DNA of 64,000 bases. Origin: Pontibacter ummariensis (GTDB lineage Bacteria > Bacteroidota > Bacteroidia > Cytophagales > Hymenobacteraceae). Below the pieces are notes generated by a model that saw nothing but the letters and a program-made list of their open reading frames with translations, ran no database searches and was not told the DNA's origin. A program made the position numbers and the translations under genes. The DNA lies in contig NZ_FZOQ01000028.1 in the NCBI RefSeq assembly GCF_900188175.1, positions 1 to 64,000 of the forward strand. Direction: 5' to 3'. This document shows, one piece after another, positions 17,176-26,343 of the stretch. The first letter of the stretch is position 1, and the number at the start of each line of letters is the position of its first letter.

Positions 17176-20100
17176 TTACAAAGGCTTCTTCGCCGGCACC
17201 ACTTTCATGGTACCGTTCATGATGCGCCAATGGCCAGGGAAGGTGCAAACGTAAGGGTAGTCGCCCGTCTTGTCCGGAGCGGTAAACGTCAGCTTTACGG
17301 TTTCCTCTGGATTAACCAGCTTGGTGTTGAAGAGAACCTCCGGCATCTGGGGCACATACTGCAGGTCAGCCCCATTTTTGGCGCTTGCCAGTTTATCGGC
17401 AGCGGCACCTACCGTTTCCAGTGCTCCCGGCTTGGTGATCACCAGGTTATGCTGCATAAAGTCCGGGTTCTCAAAAATGATCTCCACCGGTCTGCCGGCT
17501 TCCACCGTAAAGTCCTTCAGGTTATACTTCATTTCATTTTTGATCACGCTAATCCGGATCTGCTGGGGTGCCTCAGCCGAAGCAGTCGCTCCTGCCGCTC
17601 TCTGCGCTGCCCTGTTCCAGTTAGCTTTGGCAAAGACCTCGGCAACGCCTTCCTCCAGCAGGATGTTTTTGTCTCCTCCGTTCAGCACGTTGGTTACCTC
17701 GTATTTCCAGTCACCGGAAAGCGGAAGCTTCTTCCCGCCGGCTTCCAGGAACAGCTCTTCGGCTTTACCGCCAAAGCCCCCTGCCGAACCGGTGTCTTCC
17801 AAGCGCACAGCCACCACGTTTTTGCCAGCTTTCAGTACCCCGGCCGGCACCTGGTAGAGGCGCTTTTTGTCCCAGCTGCTCTGCATGCCGCCCACCTTCA
17901 CGCCGTTGACCCAGGTCTCATCAGTATCGTCTATCGGGCCCAGCGACAGCATGGCTTTGCGGCCTGCGATGCCTGCCGGCACATCCACTACCCGCCTGAA
18001 CCACACTTCTCCATCCATGTCGAGGCCGGCATTCTCAATATAGGTCGGCAGCTTCATCAGTTTCCAATGGGCATCGTCCATTGCCGGTTGCTCTCTTGCT
18101 ATGGACTCTGCCTTGGCCTGTTGTTGCCGCTGCTTTCCGTAGTCTGGATGTTCCTGCAGGAAAGCAGCCATAAAGCCTTTCGCATGGCGGTTCGCCGCCA
18201 CATAAACAGCTTTCGAAAGCCAAACGTCCTGCTTCACTTCATCTGTTTTAGAAAGGGCATACAGCGTTTTGCCCAGGGCATCGGAGGGTTCCTGCTCTGC
18301 CAGTTTCAGCAGAGCGGCCAGTTGGGTGTTGGGGTCTGAGTCCTTGATGAGGTTCGACTGCAGAAAGGCCTCGTTCGCCCATGTAGCATTCGGGAGTGTT
18401 TGCAAGGCTGCTTTCCGTACAGCAGTGGCCTCATTTTTGAGAGCCGCCTTTACCACCGCCACGGCTTCCTTATCACCCTTTTCCAGGGCACCCAGGCCCT
18501 GGATGGTCCAGAGGGCATGCAGGGCAGCCGGGTTAAAGCCCTGTGCATCTGCCTGGCTGTTTTTCACAAGATCATAGAGGGCCGGCAGCACGTCTGTTTT
18601 GCCCCGCTCCACCAACAGGCGCTGGGCGGTCAGGCGCCAGAACATGTTGTCGTTCCCCAGTGCCTCAAGCAGTTGCCCGGTGTCTTCTTTGTCCAGTTCG
18701 ATAGGTTCGTGATCCTTTGCCTGCTTGTGTACCACGCGCCAGATGCGTCCGTGCGACTTGTCGCGCAGTGGGTTTTCGTAAGCGTTGCCCGCCCCGTTCT
18801 CTGCCTGGTAGCCGCCGCGCTCCGGTGAAGGAGTAGGGTTATGCTGAATAATAAAGTTGTACCAGTCCAGCACCCACACGGCCCCATCAGGACCGACTTT
18901 GGCTTCTACCGGCGACACCCACTCATCGGCGCTGGCCAGCAGGTTCCATCCGTCTTTTTCCACAAAGCCGGCGCCCTCCTTTTCTATTTTTGCCATGTGC
19001 ACCAGGTGCCCGGTTGGTTCGCACACCAGCGCTACCTTGTTCCAGTATGCTTCCGGGTAGTTCCGGGCCGTATAAAAGTTATGTCCGGATGCAGCGGTAA
19101 AGCCGCCGAATACATCTACCTGCCGCACTTTGTCTGTAATGGGATGCATGGCATAATGGCCGTCTATTTTGGCACTGCCATCTGCCGGTATGCCTTCCAC
19201 GTCCTGGAAGTGTTTGCTGGGGATGCCCACAAACACACTGTGCACGTTATTTGCCGTTGAGGCAAACACGTCGTTTGCCTCGGTAAAGCCCAGGCCCCAG
19301 GTATTGTTGCTGGTCTTGCCTACAAACTCGAAAGTGGAGGCATCGGGTGCAAAGCGGTAGACGCCCTGGCTGAACTTACGGGGCTGGCCTGCAATGGTGC
19401 CATCAAAGCCTGAATAGCCTACTACCCCCCAGATCTGGTTGTCGATGCCGTACTTAAGGTTAGAAGGGCCGGCATGCGTGTCGAACGTACCCCACCCGTC
19501 TATCAAAACCTCTCTGACATCGGCACGGTCATCGCCATCCGTGTCCTTTAAGAAGAGGAAGTGCGGGGCCTGTGCTACAATAAGCCCTCCCCTGGCAAAG
19601 GTCATGCTGGTCGGGATGTTCAGCTTATCGGCAAACACCGTGAACTTGTCTGCCTTGCCATCTCCGTCGGTATCCTCGCAGATCTTGATACGGTCATCGC
19701 CTACTCCATCTTCGTCGCGCACAGAGTTAGGGTAATCCACTGTTTCGATCACCCAAAGCCTGCCACGCTCGTCCCACTCCATGGCGATGGGGTTGATGAT
19801 ATTTGGCTCCGAAGCAAACAACTCCAGCTTAAAGCCAGCCGGCACCTGTATCAGCTTCTGGGACTCTTCCGGCGATAGGGGCTCCTGGTATAAGGGGGCG
19901 GGGTCGCGGTTCTCGTAATTCGGGATGTTGGCTTCGGGCCGGTACACCAGGTTGGGCATAGACTTGCGAAACTCTTCCCACTGGGCCTTGGCTTGGTCGC
20001 CCACCGCCCAGAGAATGCCTTCCCTCATCAGCTTGTGGAAGCCAGGATGGTTCCAGGTGCGCTCGTCGTGCCCGTAGGCCGTGTAAAACACCCTGCCCTT

Positions 20101-20712
20101 GCCCTGCTCGCGCACCCAGGTCCAGGGCTCGCTGTGCTCGCCTTCTACCCTCTCCATTAAAATGGTGCGGTTAGGGTTGTGCTTTTGGTGCACGTAGGTT
20201 TCATCCCAGGTAGAGAATTCCTCTACTCCTTTCATGAGGGGATGCTCTTTGTTCGTGATGTGGGCCTGAAAAACACCTGTCTCGTGTTTTTGAAACTGTG
20301 CCCCTACCATTTCGATGTACTTTTCTGAATTCTGGAAGCAGAAGCTGGCACAATGCACCGGTACGAGTCCCTTCCCTTCTTCCACAAAGTTTACCAGGGC
20401 TTCCTCCTGCGAAGGACTGATCTGCTCGTGGTTGGCATAAATGATCAGCCCGTCATACTGCGCCAGGTTCTCCTCGTTCAGGTCACTTAGGTCATCCGTG
20501 TAGGTCAGGTTAATCCCCTCCTTTGCAAGGGAACCTCCCAGCAGGGGCATGTAAGCAGCCGAGTTGTGGTGCTCGCTGTTGTGCCCCAGGAACAGGAGCT
20601 CTAATCTCCTGGGTCCGGTATCATCTTGCTCGCGAAGGGCATTACAAGAAAACAGCAGGCCTCCAAGCAGTAGCAGGAGGATTTTAGGCGCTATGTTTTT
20701 CATAAGCAGCAT
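17176..20712 (-). CDS. ThuA / PVC-type sugar dehydrogenase / HEAT / jelly-roll / cupredoxin fusion lipoprotein
   Basis: A 1178-residue exported lipoprotein (lipobox LFSC, Cys23). Domains in order: ThuA-like (about 38-245, HCASFCFQNSEKYIEMVG); a PVC-type dehydrogenase six-bladed propeller (about 285-650, FASEPNIINPIAMEWDERG, DTDGDGKADKFTVF); alpha repeats of HEAT type (about 690-830); a jelly-roll (about 870-1010, DETWVNGVKVGG); and a cupredoxin (about 1060-1178). The cupredoxin has His1088, Cys1156, His1161 and Met1165, the azurin/auracyanin spacing C-x4-H-x3-M. Relatives usually end in a CxxCH cytochrome c; none is present. It probably oxidises a sugar and passes electrons to copper. ATG 20703 is an alternative start. 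Confidence 0.85.
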   Translation of the reverse strand: MLLMKNIAPKILLLLLGGLLFSCNALREQDDTGPRRLELLFLGHNSEHHNSAAYMPLLGGSLAKEGINLTYTDDLSDLNEENLAQYDGLIIYANHEQISPSQEEALVNFVEEGKGLVPVHCASFCFQNSEKYIEMVGAQFQKHETGVFQAHITNKEHPLMKGVEEFSTWDETYVHQKHNPNRTILMERVEGEHSEPWTWVREQGKGRVFYTAYGHDERTWNHPGFHKLMREGILWAVGDQAKAQWEEFRKSMPNLVYRPEANIPNYENRDPAPLYQEPLSPEESQKLIQVPAGFKLELFASEPNIINPIAMEWDERGRLWVIETVDYPNSVRDEDGVGDDRIKICEDTDGDGKADKFTVFADKLNIPTSMTFARGGLIVAQAPHFLFLKDTDGDDRADVREVLIDGWGTFDTHAGPSNLKYGIDNQIWGVVGYSGFDGTIAGQPRKFSQGVYRFAPDASTFEFVGKTSNNTWGLGFTEANDVFASTANNVHSVFVGIPSKHFQDVEGIPADGSAKIDGHYAMHPITDKVRQVDVFGGFTAASGHNFYTARNYPEAYWNKVALVCEPTGHLVHMAKIEKEGAGFVEKDGWNLLASADEWVSPVEAKVGPDGAVWVLDWYNFIIQHNPTPSPERGGYQAENGAGNAYENPLRDKSHGRIWRVVHKQAKDHEPIELDKEDTGQLLEALGNDNMFWRLTAQRLLVERGKTDVLPALYDLVKNSQADAQGFNPAALHALWTIQGLGALEKGDKEAVAVVKAALKNEATAVRKAALQTLPNATWANEAFLQSNLIKDSDPNTQLAALLKLAEQEPSDALGKTLYALSKTDEVKQDVWLSKAVYVAANRHAKGFMAAFLQEHPDYGKQRQQQAKAESIAREQPAMDDAHWKLMKLPTYIENAGLDMDGEVWFRRVVDVPAGIAGRKAMLSLGPIDDTDETWVNGVKVGGMQSSWDKKRLYQVPAGVLKAGKNVVAVRLEDTGSAGGFGGKAEELFLEAGGKKLPLSGDWKYEVTNVLNGGDKNILLEEGVAEVFAKANWNRAAQRAAGATASAEAPQQIRISVIKNEMKYNLKDFTVEAGRPVEIIFENPDFMQHNLVITKPGALETVGAAADKLASAKNGADLQYVPQMPEVLFNTKLVNPEETVKLTFTAPDKTGDYPYVCTFPGHWRIMNGTMKVVPAKKPL

Positions 20713-20838
20713 AAATGGTTAGTGACTGCTCAATTTCAACATATTACGTTTGAAAAACTCACTCTTTTTTTGCAGATTATGACTGAATTTTAACATTTAG
20801 CGGAAAAACAAGCGCCTAACCAGACAAAAAAGTGTAAC

Positions 20839-21717
20839 ATGAAGTTAGCACTTCAAAAATCCCCTATCCCTGCCAGCCAAGCATTTGTGGTGAAGTACCT
20901 GAAAGAAGCGCACTTCGACGCGAACTGGCATTTTCACCCCGAGTACCAGCTCTTTGTGGTGCTTCGCGGCAGTGGCACCCGCTTTATCGGCGACCAGGTA
21001 AAGCCTTTCCGTGAAGGCGACATGGTGTTTATCGGCCCAAACCTGCCCCACCTCTGGCGCAGTGATGCCGAGTACTTTGAAGGCAGGGCGGATTACTGGA
21101 CCGAAGGCATCGTCGTGTACTTTCAGGAAGATTTTCTGGGCAATGCTTTTCTGCAGAAAGAAGAAATGCACCGGGTCAAGCATCTTTTCCAGATGGCCTG
21201 CCGGGGCGTAGACGTAGTGGGCAGCACAGCCGAAAAGGTGAAAAGCCTGTTACGGCAGCTGCTAAAGCTGGATGGCTTTGATAAGGTGCTGCAGTTTCTG
21301 CAGATCCTGCACGTGCTCGCCCAGGCTAACTGCTGCCAGCCCATTGCCAGCCTGGGCTATACCAATACGCTAAAGGCTTCTGACACAGAAAGGATGAACA
21401 AGGTGCATGCCTATGTGATGAAGAATTTCAAAAGCAGCATCAGCCTGGAAGAGGCCGCCACCATCGCCAACATGGCCCCGGCTTCCTTTAGCCGCTACTT
21501 TAAAACCCATGCGAACAAGACCTTCTCCGGCTTCGTCTGCGAGATCCGCATTGGGCATGCCTGTAAGCTGCTCGTAGAAACCAACCTGACGGTCTCACAG
21601 GCCTGCTACGAATGTGGCTTTCAAACCCTCTCCAACTTTAACCGGCAGTTCAAGGCCTTCACCGGCCGGACACCCAAGGCCTATAAAAAAGAATTTGCGG
21701 AGCCATTGCTTATTTAA
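20839..21717 (+). CDS. AraC family transcriptional regulator (cupin + HTH)
   Basis: A 292-residue activator-type regulator. The N-terminal cupin (about 20-110) has HFHPEYQLFVVLRGSGTRFIGD and FREGDMVFIGPNLPHLW, typical of a sugar-sensing arm. The C-terminal double helix-turn-helix (about 195-288) has SLEEAATIANMAPASFSRYFK and ACYECGFQTLSNFNRQFK, then GRTPKAYKKEF. It is transcribed divergently from the ThuA-fusion gene across 126 bp, so it most likely controls that operon. A hairpin spans its stop codon. Confidence 0.9.
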   Translation: MKLALQKSPIPASQAFVVKYLKEAHFDANWHFHPEYQLFVVLRGSGTRFIGDQVKPFREGDMVFIGPNLPHLWRSDAEYFEGRADYWTEGIVVYFQEDFLGNAFLQKEEMHRVKHLFQMACRGVDVVGSTAEKVKSLLRQLLKLDGFDKVLQFLQILHVLAQANCCQPIASLGYTNTLKASDTERMNKVHAYVMKNFKSSISLEEAATIANMAPASFSRYFKTHANKTFSGFVCEIRIGHACKLLVETNLTVSQACYECGFQTLSNFNRQFKAFTGRTPKAYKKEFAEPLLI

Positions 21718-21736
21718 GCAAACATTGGCTCCGCAA
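21694..21736. terminator. Hairpin spanning the AraC stop codon
   Basis: Perfect 12-bp arms TTTGCGGAGCCA / TGGCTCCGCAAA with an inner TTGCTT/AAGCAA stem; the TAA stop lies in the loop. It sits between convergent genes and probably ends transcription, though T runs are weak. Confidence 0.6.
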
Positions 21737-21795
21737 ACGCATTTATATCATAACTTACCTGCCGGCTCACCTCCCGAAAGGCCGTCCGCTGGTGG

Positions 21796-23337
21796 TTAAG
21801 GCGTAACTGCAGCCTTCCCTTTGATAAATTTGTTTGCCCACGGAATAAAGTGTTTCACGTTCGGGGCGTCGGTATGGCCGCCATCGTGCTGGCGCCAGGC
21901 TAACTCTCCCTCCAGCAGGCCCACATTAACAGCCGGCATTTTAGCTGTTTTGTACTCATGGCCTACCCCCAGGTCTTTGGCGCCTAACAGTTTAAATACC
22001 GGACCAGCGGCAACGGTGGCCATGTAGCTCCCCTGTTGGTCTACCCATTTGGCATCCCCTTGCTCCGGTATGCCATAGCTGATAAAGGTAGGACGGGGGG
22101 CGCACAAGGCAATTAACTGATGGGCATCTACCGGAAGGTCGTTGGCGTTTTTAGAACCGAAAGAGGCTTTTTCAGCGCCATACTTCAGGTAGTTTCCGGC
22201 CATCCAATGGTATTCGTAACTGCTGGTCAGGTTCTCTACTGCTTCGCCAAAATTACGACGGTGCAGTTTGGCCCCTCCCTGCCCCGAAGACCCAACCAAG
22301 GCCAGGGCAAAACGCTGGTCAAAGGCCATGGCAACCAGGGCTGCTTTGCCGTAGCGGGACACGCCTTCTATGCCCACATGCTTTGCATCCACCGCCGGGT
22401 CTGTTTCCAGGTAGTCCAGGCCCCGCGAAGCGCCCCAGGCCCATGCCCTTAAGGCACCCCAGTCGTCGGGCTTGCGTGGCTGCCCTTTGTTTACCAGTCC
22501 GATGATCCCTTTGGTAAGCCCGGCCCCGTTATCGGCCTGAATGCTGCCCGGCTCGATGAGGGCATAGCCCCAGCCTGCCGCTAACAACTGATGGGTGGTG
22601 GGCGGATCGCCGGCAGGCGGCGGTCCAAAAGGAGGCACCTGTGAGGCAATGGGATTATAAGCCGGGTACTTCTCAAACACTTCCTTCAGGGATGGGTCCT
22701 GCTGTACCAGCAACTCCTTTAACGCCGCATTGATCTTCTCCAGGCTTTCCTTGGGAGGCTGTGCAGGGGCTGGCAACGCACTGGGCCCAAACATCATCAG
22801 GACCGGTACCGGCCCCTTGGCATTGGCCGGCGTCACCACCGTCATCGCAATATTTACCTCCAGTAAAGGGTATGCTGCGTTATCCACCACGCCGACCAAC
22901 TTCTTGGCGTTTACCGGCATCCAACCCACATACTCCCGTTCTGAGATCAGGGTCTTCCAGGTTACACTGGGTACCTTTTCGGGTACCCGGCCATACACCT
23001 CCCGCTCAAAGTCTTCCACAATCTCGGGCCGGCGCTTTTTCCACCAAGCCTCGGGCGTAGTTACCTTTTTGCCGTTCCTGAGCGTCAGCACCTCCGGCAG
23101 GTTGGGATAGGGGTTGGCCAGGGCTTCGTCGTAATTGGCGTGGTTGGGCGCCTTTTCATCCCCACTGGGTCCTGGCCGCAGCGCTTGTATGCCTAACTGT
23201 TCCATCATGTGCTGATGGTCTTGCTGTGCCGTAAAATGAACCACCGCAGGATGCCCCGAGGCTGAGAACTTCACTGCCTGTTGCGCTGATGCGGAAGACA
23301 GGGCCAGGGCGAATAGTAGATAAAAGGCTTTTTTCAT
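21796..23337 (-). CDS. CE15-like glucuronoyl esterase / acetylxylan-esterase-type alpha/beta hydrolase
   Basis: Secreted hydrolase of 513 residues with signal peptide ending SSASAQ. The nucleophile elbow is GVSRYGK with Ser327, the G-x-S-R-x-G-K signature of glucuronoyl (4-O-methylglucuronoyl methyl) esterases. GEAVENL (364-370), DLPVDAHQLIALCAPRPTF and VGHEYKTAKMPAV lie in the expected C-terminal order. Such enzymes cut lignin-glucuronoxylan ester bonds. The next gene upstream on the same strand, 27 bp away, is a sialate O-acetylesterase-type enzyme, so the pair is likely an operon for de-esterifying plant polysaccharide. The exact substrate is inferred. Confidence 0.82.
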   Translation of the reverse strand: MKKAFYLLFALALSSASAQQAVKFSASGHPAVVHFTAQQDHQHMMEQLGIQALRPGPSGDEKAPNHANYDEALANPYPNLPEVLTLRNGKKVTTPEAWWKKRRPEIVEDFEREVYGRVPEKVPSVTWKTLISEREYVGWMPVNAKKLVGVVDNAAYPLLEVNIAMTVVTPANAKGPVPVLMMFGPSALPAPAQPPKESLEKINAALKELLVQQDPSLKEVFEKYPAYNPIASQVPPFGPPPAGDPPTTHQLLAAGWGYALIEPGSIQADNGAGLTKGIIGLVNKGQPRKPDDWGALRAWAWGASRGLDYLETDPAVDAKHVGIEGVSRYGKAALVAMAFDQRFALALVGSSGQGGAKLHRRNFGEAVENLTSSYEYHWMAGNYLKYGAEKASFGSKNANDLPVDAHQLIALCAPRPTFISYGIPEQGDAKWVDQQGSYMATVAAGPVFKLLGAKDLGVGHEYKTAKMPAVNVGLLEGELAWRQHDGGHTDAPNVKHFIPWANKFIKGKAAVTP

Positions 23338-23364
23338 ACGATGATTGTTTTCACATCTTAGGGT

Positions 23365-25332
23365 TTACTTGTCAGTCCGGAACGGGGAGGCCGGCAGTCC
23401 TTCTTTGTTGTAGAAGTTAACACCAGCCGGGTTATCAGCCCAGGCATAGCGTACATATTTGGGTTCGGGTACTTCCTCACTCCACACCACTACTTTATCT
23501 CCCTCGATTCTGGCTTTGGCCCAAACGAACTTCTTGTCGGCTCCGGCAATAGCGAACCATTCCAGCTCTTCCCCATCAAGCGAGGTTAAACCGCTTCCCA
23601 CATGCGTAAAGCTCAGGATAATCTTGTTGCCATCGATGGTGGAGGATTGGAAAAGCGGACCAGATGAAACGACTTTCTTATCGCCGTAAACTAGTTCCTG
23701 TGCTGCCAGCGCCAGGCGCTCTCCTACATCTTTCTTATTATCAGGGTGAATGTCATTCCACTCGCCGAGTTCAATGGTAACGGCCATGGCGGTGTTGGGC
23801 ACAGATAAGGTCTCCAGGGCGGCCTCCCGCATCAGCGCCCAATTACTTTCAGAAGGCAGGTAATTCACCTCCAAAAAGTTCGGGAGCTGCACATACAGGA
23901 ACGGAATATTGCCTTGCTGCCACTTATCTCGCCAGTCGTTGATTAAAGCGGGCAAGAGCTTTTTATATTCCGCCGGGTTACCCGCATTACTTTCTCCCTG
24001 GTACCACAGGATTCCTTTAAGGGTATAATCAGTGGCTGGTGCCACCATGGCGTTATAAAGGGCTGTGGGCTGATTTTGCGCGTTAAAGTAAAAATCACCG
24101 CCATTTCCGCCAGTAGCTGGACGAAAGACTTCCCCTACCTTATATTGCCAGTAGCCTTTCAGGTCCACCGTTTGTCCGTTTGCTTCAATAAAGTAAGGCT
24201 TGTCCGGCACAAAGCCACCTTTGCCCCCCTGGTTGGTTACCCGTACAACAAAAGTATTTTTCCCGTGCTTCAGCACGCCGGCAGGCACGCTGTATCTGCG
24301 CTGCGGATACTGATAGGTGGTGTTGCCTACCTGCTCTCCGTTTATATACAAGGCGTCAGCATCTACTATTCTACCCAAATGTACTTTAGCCGGCACACCT
24401 GTCATGGAGGCAGGGATATCTATTTCGCGCCGGTACCACACCACACCGTTCAGGTCCTTGATGCCCTGGTCCTCCCAATAACCCGGGATGTTGATGTTTC
24501 GCCAGCCTTTCGGTTTGTAAGCAGTTTCATACCATCTCACGGACTCCGTCAGCCCTTTGTCCTGCTCCACTTTTTTCTGGTTGGCCCGAGCAGCTGCCTG
24601 TGCGCGACGTTTGATACTGTTCACATAACTCGTGTCGCTGTTCCTCTCTATCGTAGCCAAAGCAGCAGGGAATTCTTTCAGCCCTTCTTTGCTTGTCCAG
24701 GCTTCGATCGGCGTTCCCCCTACACTGGCGTTGATCAAGCCAATCGGAACCTGGTACTGCTCGTAAAGCTTGCGGGCAAAGAAATAAGCGACGGCTGAAA
24801 AATTATTCACATCCTGTGGATTAGCGGTCTTCCACGCACTTTGCGGCAAGTCCTTCGCAGGCCCCTCCAGATTGGTGGTGGTAGGAATCCAGAAGTGCCT
24901 TATCTGAGGATAGTTGGCCGTGGCAATGTCATTTGCATAGGTTACATTGTGCAGCGACATCTGATGCACCATGTTTGACTGCCCGGATACAAAGTAGACA
25001 TCGCCCAGCAATATGTCTTTGATCGTGATCTGGTTACTGGCTTTGATCTCCATGGTATAGGGTCCGCCTGCTTTCATAGGAGCCAAGCTTACTGCCCACT
25101 TCCCATCTGCGTCGGCCTTTGTCTTGTAAGACTTGCCCTTAAAATTTACAGTCACCTTTTCGCCGGGTGCCGCCCAGCCCCAGACCTTCGTCTTCGCGTC
25201 CCGTTGCAAGACCATACCGTCGCTCACCAGGCTGGGTAGTTTTACCTGGCTGCTTGCTTGATAGGCAAGAAGGCAGCATGCTACAAGAAAAATGAAGCTT
25301 AATTTTCTGGGTACAATTCGTTTATGAGGCAT
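23365..25332 (-). CDS. Sialate O-acetylesterase-type SGNH esterase with inserted jelly-roll
   Basis: Exported 655-residue enzyme with an N-terminal hydrophobic signal (11-28). The SGNH block 1 is VSGQSNM with Ser119; a later block is ILWYQGESNAGNP; the catalytic Asp/His is in WNDIHPDNK. Between these lies an inserted carbohydrate-binding jelly-roll (about 300-400: VWYRREIDIPASM, DADALYINGEQVGNT, YSVPAGVLKHGKNTFVVRV). This family removes acetyl groups from sialic acid or acetylated xylan; with the CE15-like neighbour, acetylated hemicellulose is the better guess. The end is VNFYNKEGLPASPFRTD. A decayed copy of this C-terminus is present at about 39.1 kb. Confidence 0.88.
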   Translation of the reverse strand: MPHKRIVPRKLSFIFLVACCLLAYQASSQVKLPSLVSDGMVLQRDAKTKVWGWAAPGEKVTVNFKGKSYKTKADADGKWAVSLAPMKAGGPYTMEIKASNQITIKDILLGDVYFVSGQSNMVHQMSLHNVTYANDIATANYPQIRHFWIPTTTNLEGPAKDLPQSAWKTANPQDVNNFSAVAYFFARKLYEQYQVPIGLINASVGGTPIEAWTSKEGLKEFPAALATIERNSDTSYVNSIKRRAQAAARANQKKVEQDKGLTESVRWYETAYKPKGWRNINIPGYWEDQGIKDLNGVVWYRREIDIPASMTGVPAKVHLGRIVDADALYINGEQVGNTTYQYPQRRYSVPAGVLKHGKNTFVVRVTNQGGKGGFVPDKPYFIEANGQTVDLKGYWQYKVGEVFRPATGGNGGDFYFNAQNQPTALYNAMVAPATDYTLKGILWYQGESNAGNPAEYKKLLPALINDWRDKWQQGNIPFLYVQLPNFLEVNYLPSESNWALMREAALETLSVPNTAMAVTIELGEWNDIHPDNKKDVGERLALAAQELVYGDKKVVSSGPLFQSSTIDGNKIILSFTHVGSGLTSLDGEELEWFAIAGADKKFVWAKARIEGDKVVVWSEEVPEPKYVRYAWADNPAGVNFYNKEGLPASPFRTDK

Positions 25333-25674
25333 TATATAGAACTATAGGGTGTATACATTTATTCGGGTAGTGGACAAAGACCGGTAGCAGGTTGCGTTAG
25401 CATTTGTCTGACTTCAAAATGCTACTATTTTTTTAAAAGCGCGAGCAGCAGCAAGAAAAGCCGGAACATCTTGAAATCACTGCTTCTGGAAATAAGCTTT
25501 TAAGGTAAAAAGTATTGGACACTATCTTAAAAGTAACAAAAACTAACTAAAGTTTCCTGTTATCCTGCTAAAAGTGATGAAACTACAGCTGAAAAGCCCT
25601 GCCATGTTAGCTCCTGGTCAAAACTTTACCCGCTGCCGTACAGATACGGAAGAAGTACTAACCTGCTCCTTTTA
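25333..25674. other. Intergenic region upstream of the esterase operon
   Basis: No gene. AT-rich, and expected to contain the esterase operon promoter on the minus strand; I could not define it. Confidence 0.35.
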
Positions 25675-25711
25675 TCTAAAACAAAAGCCTTTCAGTGGGG
25701 ACTGAAAGGCT
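25675..25711 (-). terminator. Terminator of the flavin reductase gene
   Basis: Minus strand: AGCCTTTCAGT, loop CCCC, ACTGAAAGGCT, then TTTTGTTTTA. A perfect 11-bp stem just after the stop at 25722. Confidence 0.9.
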
Positions 25712-25721
25712 CTGCTTAGTG

Positions 25722-26288
25722 CTATTGGGCTTCCTGCATCCGTTTCCTGGCCTCCATGCACCACTCCAGTTCTTCCAGGAAAGCCATTGTTCGCTTGTCG
25801 GCAGCCTCCTGCTCTGCCGGCTCTCCTTCTAGACTAAAGGCCTCGTGTACTTTGGGCACATGGTACCGGGCCGGCACCGTCCACACTTTCTTTTTCCATA
25901 AGGAGAACACAAGGGAAGGCAACAACAGGGCACCTCCGAATGGGCCTGTCGACACGGTGACCAGGGCGGTAGGTTTGCCTTTCCACTCTTCTGACAATAA
26001 GTCGATCACGTTCTTTAAACTGGCAGGATACCCGCCGTTATACTCCGGTGTGATTACCACAATCCCATCTGCTCGTTTTATTCTGTCAGCAAATTCAAGC
26101 ACCTGCTTCGGCGGATCGGGCATAAACCGTAAACGTTCTTCAAAAATGGGGAAGCTATAATCCAGCAGGTCCACCAGATCGCAAGTAGCCAAATGATGCT
26201 CCTCAATAAAACGCTTAAAGTACAGGCCTACCCGATGGCTGTTGCGCTCGGTTCGTACGCTCGTGGAGAGCACGGCTATATGTTTCAT
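25722..26288 (-). CDS. NADPH-dependent FMN reductase
   Basis: Cytoplasmic flavodoxin-like flavin/quinone reductase of 188 residues. I choose ATG 26288 (MKHIAVLSTSVRTERNSHRVG) because the open frame before it only overlaps the end of the upstream AraC gene. The family signature ITPEYNGGYPASLKNVIDLL and the flavin-phosphate loop STSVRTERNS are present. It lies 55 bp downstream of the AraC-type regulator on the same strand and is probably part of its regulon. A second family member is at 28344-28865. Confidence 0.88.
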   Translation of the reverse strand: MKHIAVLSTSVRTERNSHRVGLYFKRFIEEHHLATCDLVDLLDYSFPIFEERLRFMPDPPKQVLEFADRIKRADGIVVITPEYNGGYPASLKNVIDLLSEEWKGKPTALVTVSTGPFGGALLLPSLVFSLWKKKVWTVPARYHVPKVHEAFSLEGEPAEQEAADKRTMAFLEELEWCMEARKRMQEAQ

Positions 26289-26343
26289 GCTTTCAGCTTT
26301 GTATGGTTCATCATAATATAATATAGGTTGCCGTACCAGCCTG

